Shown one piece after another: positions 43,090 to 50,995 of a stretch of 64,000 nucleotides of DNA (the first letter of the stretch is position 1; each line of letters opens with the position of its first letter). The notes under the pieces were generated by a model, which searched no databases, was not told the origin of the DNA, and saw only the letters and a list, made by a program, of their open reading frames with translations. Origin of the DNA: Elusimicrobiota bacterium (lineage in GTDB: Bacteria; Elusimicrobiota; Elusimicrobia; UBA1565; UBA9628); contig JACRDN010000017.1 in NCBI GenBank assembly GCA_016218575.1, positions 124,001 to 188,000 on the forward strand, in the 5' to 3' direction. The position numbers and the translations under genes were made by a program.

Positions 43090-44115
43090 TTGTTCCAAAA
43101 GCTACTGGCCGTCATTTTTCTGAGCATCACGACCACCGCGGCTTCGGCGCCAGCCGGCGGGGTCGTCGATGTGCCGTTCGCACCATCCCATCATCAAGCG
43201 CCCCCCGCCGTGCTGCGAATCAGCAAAAGCGTTGGCTTATGGAACTTCATGTGCGCGCTTACGAATCGCGAGAAAGGCAATCACAGCGACCTCGGCGAAC
43301 TCTTCGACCGCAGCCACTTCAACACCGAGGAACTTCGCGGCCAATTCCGCCGTTATCGCGGGATCTGCGATAGTCCCCCTATGCGGCAGGAATTGACGAT
43401 CATTGCGGCTCAAGCAAAGGATCTGGCGGGCTTCCTTCGGGAGCTGCCCGGGCATTTGCCCAACGCGCGCGACGGCGAAATCCTGCAGGACGTTTTCACG
43501 CGCTTCGAGCCGGTCTACGATGATCTGGTCTGGAGACCGTCCGTGGAGCGAATCGGGCGATTCCAGGCCAAGCTCGCGAAGCTCTCGCGCCAAACGGATT
43601 TCGCCTCGCTGCAAGCGCATGCCGCTGCGTTCTATGGGGCCTCGAATGACGCGAGGCTCCTGATCGTTTTGATCCCCGTGCCAGGGGGCCATGGCGGAGC
43701 GCAGCCCTTGTTCGGCGACTTATTCCCGCTGGAAATACCGATCGATGAGCGTACTTTGACCAACGAGCAGGTGGCAAGTTCGTACGGCGTGATCTTTCAC
43801 GAGATGTGCCACAAGTTTTACGACCGCAAGGCGGCGGCGCTTGCGCGCCGGATCGGCGAGATCATGGGGAATCAGCCGGGCGACGACCGCCCGTTCAACG
43901 AGGCCCTGGCCATCAACGCGGGCATTTGGGCCGAGCGCAAGGTTGGCGGAAGGGACAAGGACCGGCAAACGGATTGCAGCTATGACCATCGCACCTGCGC
44001 AGTAGCCAAGACCTTGCAGCCCATGATCGAAGACTACCTCGAAGCCTCCAAGCCGATTGACGAGGCTTTTCTGTCATCGCTGCAAGAGAGCGTCGCTCTC
44101 CTGCCGCGGCAGTAG
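43090..44115 (+). CDS. Secreted zinc metallopeptidase-like protein (HExxH)
   Basis: 341 residues from TTG 43090: signal peptide FQKLLAVIFLSITTTAASA. The zinc motif HEMCH occurs in SSYGVIFHEMCHKFYDRKAAALARR (about residue 240), and a glutamate in DRPFNEALAINAGIWAERK about 30-40 residues later could be the third ligand. The N-terminal 200 residues are helical and unrecognised. TATACT at 43048-43053 may be the -10. Codon use is more mixed and GC lower than in the biosynthetic genes, in line with acquired DNA. Substrate unknown. Confidence 0.7.
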   Translation: MFQKLLAVIFLSITTTAASAPAGGVVDVPFAPSHHQAPPAVLRISKSVGLWNFMCALTNREKGNHSDLGELFDRSHFNTEELRGQFRRYRGICDSPPMRQELTIIAAQAKDLAGFLRELPGHLPNARDGEILQDVFTRFEPVYDDLVWRPSVERIGRFQAKLAKLSRQTDFASLQAHAAAFYGASNDARLLIVLIPVPGGHGGAQPLFGDLFPLEIPIDERTLTNEQVASSYGVIFHEMCHKFYDRKAAALARRIGEIMGNQPGDDRPFNEALAINAGIWAERKVGGRDKDRQTDCSYDHRTCAVAKTLQPMIEDYLEASKPIDEAFLSSLQESVALLPRQ

Positions 44116-44227
44116 ATGCAACGCTGCTAACGGCGTTCGTCTTGCCCGGCAAGCGTTGCGGGCTCCGTCACCCGGCGAGACCGCCCGCTTCTTTGGATCA
44201 TAGGTAATTAGTTCGAACGGGGCCAAA

Positions 44228-44260
44228 AAGGTTCTTTCTATCGGATGACTCGGGCAGCCA
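44228..44260 (+). repeat. 33-bp direct repeat, left copy (upstream of the arsenic genes)
   Basis: This 33-bp sequence begins AAGGTTCTTTCTATCG and ends ATGACTCGGGCAGCCA; it recurs at 49492-49524 in the same orientation with a single mismatch. Both copies are followed within 13 nt by an intrinsic-terminator hairpin, so each could be the 5' part of a short RNA. The 319-nt gap 44116-44434 otherwise holds this repeat, its terminator, a small CTTGC/GCAAG hairpin near 44146 and the arsR promoter/operator. Confidence 0.7.
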
Positions 44261-44272
44261 ATTTCAGCAAGA

Positions 44273-44305
44273 AGCCTCTCGCCTCAAAAGGCGGGGGGCT
44301 TTCTG
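44273..44305 (+). terminator. Intrinsic terminator after the left repeat
   Basis: Stem AGCCTCTCGCC with GGCGGGGGGCT (two T-G pairs), loop TCAAAA, then TTCTG. It would stop transcripts from the metallopeptidase gene or a short RNA beginning near 44215. Confidence 0.6.
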
Positions 44306-44416
44306 TATGTAGATGTTGAGGCAATCGGATAGCCGAGGAGTTCGATTTCTCTGCGACAAGAGTCTCGAAAATGGGACCACCCCGACTAGGACATCGAACT
44401 CGGGGTAGATATGATA

Positions 44417-44436
44417 ATATCTGCTTAGGCGAATAT
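44417..44436. promoter_or_regulatory. ArsR operator 1, overlapping the arsR start codon
   Basis: 20-bp imperfect palindrome ATATCTGC-TTAG-GCGAATAT. It matches the operator ahead of arsC at 18 of 20 positions and reaches the first two bases of the arsR ATG. A TATGAT/GATAAT -10-like run lies at its 5' edge, so binding would block the promoter: autorepression. Confidence 0.72.
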
Positions 44437-44779
44437 GTCAGAGAACCGCTCCATCGACCGGATGTTCAAGGCCTTTGCGGATGAGACGCGCTTGCGCATC
44501 CTTCATCTGCTCTTAAAGGGAGAACTCTGCGTTTGCGATATCATGGCCGTGCTCGAAGCGCCACAGCCTAAGATCTCGCGCCATCTCTCTTACCTGAAAC
44601 GCGCGGGGCTGGTGAGCGACCGCAAGCAAGGGCCGTGGCGGCATTATTCGCTTGCGCATTCGAAGAATTCGTTTCAGAAGAGGCTGATTGGTTGCCTGGA
44701 TGCATGTTTGGATGAGGCCCCGATTCTGCGATGGGACGCCTCGAAGCTTACCTCGGTCAAAAGGACGGCCTGCCGGTGA
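44435..44779 (+). CDS. arsR: Arsenical resistance repressor ArsR
   Basis: 114 residues. Winged-helix ArsR/SmtB protein: MFKAFADETRLRILHLLLKGELCVCDIMAVLEAPQPKISRHLSYLKRAGLV. The ELCVCD motif at the start of the DNA-binding helix carries the As(III)-binding cysteines of classical ArsR. Cysteines near the C-terminus (GCLDACLDE) are extra. Releases its operators when As(III) binds. It heads an arsR-C-D-A operon. Confidence 0.94.
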   Translation: MSENRSIDRMFKAFADETRLRILHLLLKGELCVCDIMAVLEAPQPKISRHLSYLKRAGLVSDRKQGPWRHYSLAHSKNSFQKRLIGCLDACLDEAPILRWDASKLTSVKRTACR

Positions 44780-44794
44780 TTTTTTTAGCGTGAT

Positions 44795-44814
44795 ATATCT
44801 GCGTATGCGAATAT
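44795..44814. promoter_or_regulatory. ArsR operator 2, upstream of arsC
   Basis: ATATCTGC-GTAT-GCGAATAT, nearly identical to operator 1. It lies in the 48-nt gap between arsR and arsC, just before the ribosome site AGGGAGGG. It suggests a second regulated promoter for arsCDA, or cooperative repression. Confidence 0.72.
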
Positions 44815-44827
44815 AAAGGGAGGGTAT

Positions 44828-45274
44828 TTGAACAAACAGAAAGTTCTCTTCGTGTGCATCCACAACTCGGGCCGCAGCCAAATCGCCGAGGCACTTCTTA
44901 GGCGTTTGGGCGGGGAGCATTTTGAGGCCGAGAGCGCGGGCTTCGAGCCCGGGGAACTCAATCCCATCGTGGTCGAGTCCTTGAAGGAGATTGGGATCGA
45001 TATCTCCCAGGCCAAGACCAAGAGCGTCTTCGACCTCTTCAAGCAGGGGCGTATGTACCAATATGTCGTTACGGTTTGCGATGAATCTAAAGCCGAGGCC
45101 TGCCCCATCTTCCCGGGACTCGTCCGAGAACGAATGCATTGGAGCTTCGAAGACCCGTCGAGCTTTCAGGGGTCGCACGAGGAGCGTCTCGCCAAGACCC
45201 GTATCGTCCGCGACCAAATTAAGACGAAGATCGAGGGGTTCGTAAAGGCCAGTCTCTCTCAGGCGAAGCGGTAG
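44828..45274 (+). CDS. arsC: Arsenate reductase, thioredoxin-coupled LMW-phosphatase type
   Basis: 148 residues from TTG 44828 (AGGGAGGG 4 nt upstream). P-loop VLFVCIHNSGRSQIAEALL (CxxNxxRS), then VTVCDESKAEACPIFPG with the two further redox cysteines, and WSFEDPSSFQGSHEERLA. Reduces As(V) to As(III) with thioredoxin. Homologous to low-molecular-weight tyrosine phosphatases. Confidence 0.94.
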   Translation: MNKQKVLFVCIHNSGRSQIAEALLRRLGGEHFEAESAGFEPGELNPIVVESLKEIGIDISQAKTKSVFDLFKQGRMYQYVVTVCDESKAEACPIFPGLVRERMHWSFEDPSSFQGSHEERLAKTRIVRDQIKTKIEGFVKASLSQAKR

Positions 45275-45296
45275 GAAATATTTCTAAGGGGATCTT

Positions 45297-45689
45297 ATGA
45301 AGAAAATTGAAGTCTTTGATCCGGCGATGTGCTGCTCGAGCGGCGTCTGCGGTCCGAGTGTCGATCCGCTGCTCTCGCGATTCAGCGCCGATCTTGACTG
45401 GCTCTCCGGCCGGAGGGTCCGCGTCACTCGGTACAATCTCTCCCAGGAGCCGAAGGCGTTTGCGGCAAACGCCTTGGTGAGCGTCGTTCTCAAGAAAGAA
45501 GGGCCGAAGAGCCTCCCGATCATCGTGGCCGACGGGAATATCGTCAGCAAGAAGAAATACCCTTCGCGCAGCCAACTGGCCGCGTGGGCGGGAGTCACTC
45601 TGGCGGGTTCGAAGCCTATGGTGTCCGCAGCGTCGTGCTGCTCCCCGAAGAAGACCCCTAAAGGACGAGTTGTCAAAGGTTGCTGCTGA
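45297..45689 (+). CDS. arsD: Arsenic metallochaperone ArsD
   Basis: 130 residues. KIEVFDPAMCCSSGVCGPSVDP has the essential Cys12-Cys13-Cys18 set, and two more vicinal pairs follow (AASCCSPKK and VKGCC at the C-terminus). Delivers As(III) to ArsA. Its stop overlaps the arsA ATG by one base (TGATG). Confidence 0.95.
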   Translation: MKKIEVFDPAMCCSSGVCGPSVDPLLSRFSADLDWLSGRRVRVTRYNLSQEPKAFAANALVSVVLKKEGPKSLPIIVADGNIVSKKKYPSRSQLAAWAGVTLAGSKPMVSAASCCSPKKTPKGRVVKGCC

Positions 45690-47461
45690 TGGAATCCTCA
45701 GCGGTCTTCCTTAAGAGGGCCACGAGGCACATGTTCTTCACCGGCAAGGGAGGAGTCGGCAAGACCTCCCTTTCCTGCGCCGTCGCCGTTGCCTTGGCCG
45801 ACAGAGGCAAACGGGTGTTGCTCGTCAGCACGGACCCAGCCTCGAACCTGGACGAGGTCCTGGGCACCGCTCTCTCTTCTCATCCGAAAGCGATCAAAGG
45901 AGTTCCGCGTTTATCAGCCTTGAACATCGACCCTGAGCGCGCTGCGCGCGGATACCGTGAACGGGTGGTGGGGCCGTATAGGAAAGTGCTGCCCAAGGCG
46001 GCCGTGGCCAGCATCGAGGAGCAGTTATCGGGGGCCTGCACCACCGAGATCGCATCCTTCGACGAATTCTCGAAACTGCTGGGGGATCCTGCCGAGACCA
46101 AGGAATTTGATCATGTTCTCTTCGACACGGCGCCGACCGGGCACACGTTGAGACTGCTCGAGTTGCCAGCGGCATGGAGCGGGTTCATCGAATCCAATGC
46201 GGGAGGTACTTCTTGTCTCGGGCCTCTATCCGGCTTGAAGACGCAGCAAGCCCTCTACGCGGCGGCGCGTCAAGCGCTGGCGGACTCGGCCAGGACTACC
46301 GTCGTTCTGGTCTCGTGGCCGGAACGGACCTCCCTTGAGGAGGCGGAGCGCGCGCGCGGGGAGTTGGCTTCGCTTTCGGTCAAACATCTGAAGCTTGTCA
46401 TCAATGGGGTCTTCAAGGCAGCGGACTCCGCCGACCCGATAGGCCGCGCGCTTCAGGAGCGTGGGCGCGAGGCTCTGGGACATATCCCAAAACCGTTGTC
46501 CCTTTTGCCTAGGATGGACCTGCCTCTGCTTTCGTTCGCGCTCGTTGGGGTGGAATCTCTGCGCGGGATGTTGCTGCTTGATGCGGCGCGGCTGCAAGCG
46601 CCTGCCGTTCTCGTGAAAAGCTCCTTGTCCCGCAGGCGGACATGGACGTTCCCCGATTTGGTCTCGGCTCTCGAAGGCCTAGGCCGCGGTGTCATCATGA
46701 CCATGGGCAAGGGGGGCGTCGGTAAGACCAGCGTCGCCGTCTCTATTGCATTGGACTTGGCTAAAAGGGGCCGTCCAGTCCGACTTACAACTACCGACCC
46801 CGCGGCGCATGTGGAAACGGTGCTTCATGGCGAGACGGTGCGGGGCCTTAAGGTCAGCTGCATCGATCCCGAAGCGGAGACCCGCGCGTATACGAGGGAG
46901 GTTTTAGAAAGCTCCGGACGCGGGCTCGATAAGAAGGGGCGCGCCCTCCTGGAAGAGGAACTGCGCTCTCCTTGCACCGCAGAGATAGCCGTCTTCCAGG
47001 CGTTCGCGCGGGCGGTCCACGAAGGGCAGGACGGCTTTGTGGTGATAGATACCGCGCCGACCGGCCACACTTTGCTTCTGCTCGATGCCGCCGAGGCTTA
47101 TCACCGGGAGGTTTCCCGCTCCATGGGAGATATTCCCGAGGCCGTGCGCCGGCTTCTGCCGCGGCTGCGCGATCCGTGGTTTACTCACATGTTGCTTGTC
47201 ACGCTTCCCGCGGCGACGCCGGTGCACGAAGCTGCCGCTCTTCAGAAGGATCTCAAGCGGGCGGGCATCGCGCCTTATGCCTGGGTGATCAACCAAAGCT
47301 TGACCCCAGTCGAGACTCGTGATCCAGTGCTCGTAACGAGAAAGGCCAACGAGGGACGTTATATCGATGAGGCTTGCAGGTTTTCCTCCCGAGTCGCCGT
47401 CGTGCCGTGGCTGGCGCAAGACGCGGGGGCCAACCGCCTCAATCTCGTCTATCCGGGGTAG
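45689..47461 (+). CDS. arsA: Arsenite-transporting ATPase ArsA (two-domain)
   Basis: 590 residues from ATG 45689. Two tandem ATPase halves, each with a deviant Walker A loop GKGGVGKTS (residues about 19-26 and 341-348) and the DTAPTGHTLRLLELP signal motif. Powers As(III) export through ArsB. The presence of ArsD and a two-domain ArsA indicates the ATP-driven form of the pump. Confidence 0.95.
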   Translation: MESSAVFLKRATRHMFFTGKGGVGKTSLSCAVAVALADRGKRVLLVSTDPASNLDEVLGTALSSHPKAIKGVPRLSALNIDPERAARGYRERVVGPYRKVLPKAAVASIEEQLSGACTTEIASFDEFSKLLGDPAETKEFDHVLFDTAPTGHTLRLLELPAAWSGFIESNAGGTSCLGPLSGLKTQQALYAAARQALADSARTTVVLVSWPERTSLEEAERARGELASLSVKHLKLVINGVFKAADSADPIGRALQERGREALGHIPKPLSLLPRMDLPLLSFALVGVESLRGMLLLDAARLQAPAVLVKSSLSRRRTWTFPDLVSALEGLGRGVIMTMGKGGVGKTSVAVSIALDLAKRGRPVRLTTTDPAAHVETVLHGETVRGLKVSCIDPEAETRAYTREVLESSGRGLDKKGRALLEEELRSPCTAEIAVFQAFARAVHEGQDGFVVIDTAPTGHTLLLLDAAEAYHREVSRSMGDIPEAVRRLLPRLRDPWFTHMLLVTLPAATPVHEAAALQKDLKRAGIAPYAWVINQSLTPVETRDPVLVTRKANEGRYIDEACRFSSRVAVVPWLAQDAGANRLNLVYPG

Positions 47462-47646
47462 TTCGTCCCTCGCTAGAAACTCGCCGTTTTGGGGCTGGCC
47501 GGAGGTGCGGCAGCAGTCGTAAAAGATTCCATTGCTTTTAGCTCCACAATCCCGCGTTGAACTTCGAGGGCGTCCCGGAGCCAGTTGCGAAGTTCGTCCA
47601 ATCCGGCCCAGCCACATTCCCAGTTTCTGAGCGACAGACAGAACCG

Positions 47647-47670
47647 GGTTCTCCGAAAGGAGGGCCTTTT
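47647..47670 (+). terminator. Intrinsic terminator downstream of arsA
   Basis: GGTTCTCC and GGAGGGCC form a stem (two G-U pairs) with a GAAA loop, followed by TTTT. The preceding 47462-47646 contains no gene I can support. Confidence 0.55.
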
Positions 47671-47701
47671 GTCTTGGCACCCACCTCCACGCGGCGAAAT
47701 A

Positions 47702-47729
47702 CAGATTAGTAGGATAACCTACTAATCTG
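47702..47729. repeat. Perfect 12-bp hairpin at the edge of a gene remnant
   Basis: CAGATTAGTAGG and its complement CCTACTAATCTG with a 4-nt loop ATAA. No U-tract. The open frame of the DUF4143 remnant starts inside its right arm, so it marks the truncation point. Confidence 0.6.
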
Positions 47730-48143
47730 CTGGCTCCGGCCCTGGTTGCTGCGCTTCAGGACAAGACTCCGTCCGAGGTTCACTCGGAGCCCGAGAGTTA
47801 CGGGCGCTGGGCCGAGAACGCCGTGGGCGCGCAGCTGCTCCGTGCCGGCCTTGAAGTCTTTTATTGGAGGGATCGAGATCTCGAGTTGGACTTCATAGCC
47901 AAGAAGGGATCCAGGGTGATCGCGTTCGAGGTTTCCATTTCCGATAGGAAGAGCGGAGGCGAGAATTTGGATAGGCTGGCCCGCAAGTGCGGCGCCTCCA
48001 AGGCGGTGCTGGTCGGTCCCAACGGCATCGCCATGGATGACTTTCTCCGCGCCGATCCCATGGTCTGGTTCGCGGAGGGCCGGCGGCAGGGCGAACCTGA
48101 TAAAAAAAGTTCTGCTCGCCAGAGGGCCCGGGCGGAATTTTGA
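47718..48143 (+). pseudogene. C-terminal remnant of a DUF4143-type AAA ATPase
   Basis: Open frame with no ATG or GTG until 47823. Before that GTG the same frame reads ALVAALQDKTPSEVH and ESYGRWAENAVGAQLL, then VFYWRDRDLELDFIAKKG and RVIAFEVSIS. This is the C-terminal DUF4143 nuclease-like region of the common ATPase (AAA+DUF4143) family; the N-terminal ATPase (about 300 residues) is absent. The part from 47823 could be translated as a 106-residue protein, but it is most simply a relic between arsA and the ArsB-like gene. Confidence 0.7.
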
Positions 48144-48202
48144 AGGAGCGCGGCCCTCCGCTTTTCCGGCAGGGGGCCTCGCTTTTGTATGATTTCCCCG
48201 TC

Positions 48203-49435
48203 ATGTTCGCCGCAGTGACGATATTTCTGGGGACCTATGTTCTGCTCTCGTTCGAGCAGAACATCCCGGGGCTCCACATCAGCCGCTCCGCCGCCGCGCT
48301 CCTTGGAGCGGTGGCCATGGTGGCTTTGGGCGTGCTGCGCCTCGATCAGGCCTACCGCCTCGTCGACCTTAACACGATTGTCTTCCTGCTGGGAATGATG
48401 ATCGTGGTCGGCTATCTCGAGATCACGGGTTTCTTCGCGGAGGTTGAAATCCTCCTGCTAAAGCGCGCCAGAACGACCCGGGAATTTCTAGGGCTGGTGG
48501 TATTCTCCTCGGGGGTTCTGTCAGCTCTCTTCATGAACGATACCATATGCATCATGCTCACACCCGTGCTGATGCGCTTGGTCTTACGGGCCCGTCTCAA
48601 CCCTAACCCGTACCTCGTAGCGCTGGCCATCTCCTCAAACATCGGTTCGGTCATGACGCCTATGGGTAACCCGCAGAACATGATCGTGGCGATCCATGCC
48701 GCGATCCCCTTCTCGCAATTCATCCTTGTCTTAGCGCCCATAGCGGCCCTCGGACTCATCCTGAACTACTTCGTGCTCTGCCGGCTCTACCCGGAGGAAT
48801 TCGCGCCCGGGCGCGGCCTAAACCTTCATGAGCCCCATCCCCCGCATGTCCGCGTCCGGCTTCTCTACGTCTGCCTTGCCGGAGTTGGATTGATGCTGAT
48901 CCTCTTCGCTATGGATGTTTCTCCGCCTCTGGCCGCGATCTCGGTGGCGGCTCTGTTGATCCTGGCCGGGGCCACGCAGCCGCGCGACGCCTTTCGATAC
49001 GTGAACTGGGAGCTCCTCCTGATGTTCTCGGGCCTCTTCGTCGTCATGGGGGGCCTGCGGCAGGCGGGAGTCATAGAGGTACTGTTCGACTTGACCCACC
49101 CAGTCGTCTCGGCGTCCCTGGCGGCGCGCATTGGCGCGGTCTCCGCCGCCAGCGCAGCTGTCTCGAACCTCGTCAGCAACGTGCCCTGCGTCATCTTCTT
49201 CAGCAACCTCCTGCCTCGCATTGGCGAACATCCGGCTCTCTGGCTAGCGCTGGCGATGTCTTCTACGATCGCCGGGAACCTCACGATCATCGGCTCGGTC
49301 GCCAATCTCATCGTCTTCGAGTCGGCCAAGGGCTCGGCGCGGGTCGGCTTCTGGGAATACTTCCGGGCCGGGGCGCCTATGACGATCCTCTTGATCATTA
49401 TCGGGACGATCTATCTCGCCGCAATCTTCCATTAG
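48203..49435 (+). CDS. arsB: ArsB/SLC13-type (ion transporter superfamily) exporter
   Basis: 410 residues from ATG 48203. About 11-12 membrane helices; motifs TIVFLLGMMIVVGYLEITGFF, SALFMNDTICIMLTPVLM and AISSNIGSVMTPMGNPQNM in the first half and AVSNLVSNVPCVIFF with STIAGNLTIIGSVANLIVFE in the second half fit the ArsB/NhaD/SLC13 IT superfamily. Position after arsRCDA makes it the likely As(III) channel for ArsA. TATGAT at 48188-48193 ends 9 nt before the ATG and no ribosome site is seen, so it may have its own leaderless promoter. The symbol is by context. Confidence 0.8.
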   Translation: MFAAVTIFLGTYVLLSFEQNIPGLHISRSAAALLGAVAMVALGVLRLDQAYRLVDLNTIVFLLGMMIVVGYLEITGFFAEVEILLLKRARTTREFLGLVVFSSGVLSALFMNDTICIMLTPVLMRLVLRARLNPNPYLVALAISSNIGSVMTPMGNPQNMIVAIHAAIPFSQFILVLAPIAALGLILNYFVLCRLYPEEFAPGRGLNLHEPHPPHVRVRLLYVCLAGVGLMLILFAMDVSPPLAAISVAALLILAGATQPRDAFRYVNWELLLMFSGLFVVMGGLRQAGVIEVLFDLTHPVVSASLAARIGAVSAASAAVSNLVSNVPCVIFFSNLLPRIGEHPALWLALAMSSTIAGNLTIIGSVANLIVFESAKGSARVGFWEYFRAGAPMTILLIIIGTIYLAAIFH

Positions 49436-49491
49436 CAGATGGGCGCACGGATCGATCGCCTCCGTATACTTGGAGCGCAAAGCGCGTCGTG

Positions 49492-49524
49492 AAGGTTCTT
49501 TCTATCGCATGACTCGGGCAGCCA
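49492..49524 (+). repeat. 33-bp direct repeat, right copy (downstream of the arsenic genes)
   Basis: Same sequence and orientation as 44228-44260 with one change (CGC for CGG in the middle). TATACT at 49465-49470 lies about 12 nt before a possible start of a short RNA that would end at the following terminator. Confidence 0.7.
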
Positions 49525-49530
49525 GGTTTG

Positions 49531-49561
49531 AGCGTCCGCCCAAAGGCGGGCGCTATTCTTT
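49531..49561 (+). terminator. Intrinsic terminator after the right repeat
   Basis: Stem AGCGTCCGCC / GGCGGGCGCT, loop CAAA, then ATTCTTTG. It overlaps the stop codon of the convergent esterase gene and could serve both strands. Confidence 0.65.
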
Positions 49562-50494
49562 GTCCGAGATCATTCCGATCGTCCGGAGCCAGGTTTCGAC
49601 GAGTTCAGGCCACCGGGTGATCGGATGCTCGGTTCGCCGCAGGCCGAAAGCGTGTCCGCCGGTCGCGTACAAGTGCATTTCGATGGGAACCTTGGCCTTC
49701 TTGAGCGCCCCATAGTAAATGAGAGCTTGCTCGACATAGTCTACGTGATCATCCTCCGCCATCAGGAGGAACGTGGGCGGGACCTGAGGCGTGATATGGA
49801 TCCTGGAGTTCAGCCTGAATTCGGGCGATTTGCCGCGTGGCTTCCATAGGTGCCCGGGATAGATGGGCACGGAGAAGTCTGGGCGGCAGCTCGCCTGGTC
49901 GGCGGCATCGACGGGCTGGTAGCCGCGCCGCTTGAACTCTGTGCTTGTTTTTGCGGCCAGGTATCCGCCCGCTGAGAAGCCCAACACGCCGATCCTGTTC
50001 GGATCGATGCTCCATTGCGCGGCACGGGAGCGCACGAGGCTGATCGTCCTCTGGGCGTCCTGAAACGCAGCGAGGACTTTCGGTTCCACGTGGCGATGCA
50101 GATCCATATCGTAGTAGTCTTCCGAGCGCGGCACGCGATACTTCAGCAGCACGCACGAGATACCCTTGGACGTCAGCCAGTCGCAGACCTCGGTGCCTTC
50201 AAGGTCTATCGCCAATCCCATGAAGCCGCCACCGGGAAATACGATTACAGCGGCGCCCGTATTCTTGCCTTTCGCCGGGAACACCGTTATCGTGGGCGTT
50301 GAGACGTTGGTGACCCACCACCATGGCTTACCCGCGACCAAGTTGTCCGCCTTCGAAAATGACTCCGGCTCAGTGATAGGCGCCGCATCTGGCGCGGCCC
50401 CCGGCCAGATTGACAGCTGTGCTACCCCTGGCGGCTGCCATATCGTCGCCTGCGCGCTGACGCAAACTCCGAACGCAAGCAGAATTGCCACCAT
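49553..50494 (-). CDS. Secreted alpha/beta-hydrolase (acetyl-esterase/BD-FAE-like)
   Basis: 313 residues from ATG 50494: signal peptide MVAILLAFGVCVSAQA. Oxyanion-hole stretch AAVIVFPGGGFMGLAIDLEG, nucleophile Ser in GVLGFSAGGYLAAKT, Asp in LMAEDDHVDYVEQALIYY and His in ATGGHAFGLRR. The order fits the family of carbohydrate acetyl-xylan-type esterases and endo-xylanase-associated hydrolases. Acts outside the inner membrane. A longer upstream frame lacks a signal peptide at its start and overlaps the terminator at 50567, so I prefer this start. Confidence 0.85.
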   Translation of the reverse strand: MVAILLAFGVCVSAQATIWQPPGVAQLSIWPGAAPDAAPITEPESFSKADNLVAGKPWWWVTNVSTPTITVFPAKGKNTGAAVIVFPGGGFMGLAIDLEGTEVCDWLTSKGISCVLLKYRVPRSEDYYDMDLHRHVEPKVLAAFQDAQRTISLVRSRAAQWSIDPNRIGVLGFSAGGYLAAKTSTEFKRRGYQPVDAADQASCRPDFSVPIYPGHLWKPRGKSPEFRLNSRIHITPQVPPTFLLMAEDDHVDYVEQALIYYGALKKAKVPIEMHLYATGGHAFGLRRTEHPITRWPELVETWLRTIGMISDKE

Positions 50495-50566
50495 GATCCG
50501 ATTAGACCATTTCCGGAGAGCATGAAACCGGCTGGCCCGTCCGACTTTGACTCCCAGCGAACACCG

Positions 50567-50594
50567 GCCCTCCCAAAAGGAGGGCTTTTTCTTT
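50567..50594 (+). terminator. Intrinsic terminator hairpin
   Basis: GCCCTCC / GGAGGGC with loop CAAAA and then TTTTTCTTT. It lies between the esterase start and the aldo-keto reductase fragment; no plus-strand gene immediately precedes it. Confidence 0.7.
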
Positions 50595-50611
50595 GCGATA
50601 ATGGGATCGGC

Positions 50612-50995
50612 ATGAGGTATATCCAGGTTGGCCAGGACCAGGTCTCCGTCATCGGGCTGGGGGCTTGGCAGTTCGGCGCGAAGGAGTGGGGCTGGCGCGA
50701 ATCGAATCACGACGAGGCCGTTCGTATCATTGAAAGAGCTCTCGAGCTGGGCATCAATCTGATCGACACGGCGGAACTGTATGGGCGCGGACGATCCGAA
50801 GAGTTAATCGGAGAAGCTCTACAGGGCAAGCGGGAGAAGGCGTGGCTGGCTTCCAAGAACTTCCCCATCCTTACTGCGCCGGGACGGCTGCGGCGCGCGG
50901 CTCCTGGAATGGGCCGACGGTTTCATTGCGAGCCCTTAATACGTGTCGTCGGGATGGAACCTGAAAATGAAACTACTTGGGGCGCTGGTTTCTAG
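50612..50995 (+). pseudogene. Truncated aldo-keto reductase (N-terminal fragment)
   Basis: From ATG 50612 the translation is a good aldo-keto reductase start: MRYIQVGQDQVSVIGLGAWQ, then AVRIIERALELGINLIDTAELYGRGRSEELIGEAL with the catalytic Asp and Tyr (DTAELYG). After about residue 95 (WLASKNFPILTAPGRL) similarity ends abruptly and the frame runs out with unrelated residues. About 220 residues, including the catalytic His and NADPH site, are missing. GATAAT at 50597-50602 is 9 nt before the ATG. The tail overlaps the DUF3047 gene. Confidence 0.75.

Noticed and set aside
44116-44190. A second attC site after the metallopeptidase gene (CTAACGGCGTTCGTC...)
   Set aside because: The left half resembles the 51671 site but no GTTRRRY core site follows at the expected distance, so it is at best a broken site.
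47462-47640. Minus-strand frame continuing past arsA (ending in LARDELPRIDE)
   Set aside because: Mostly antisense of arsA, with no start signal or family resemblance.
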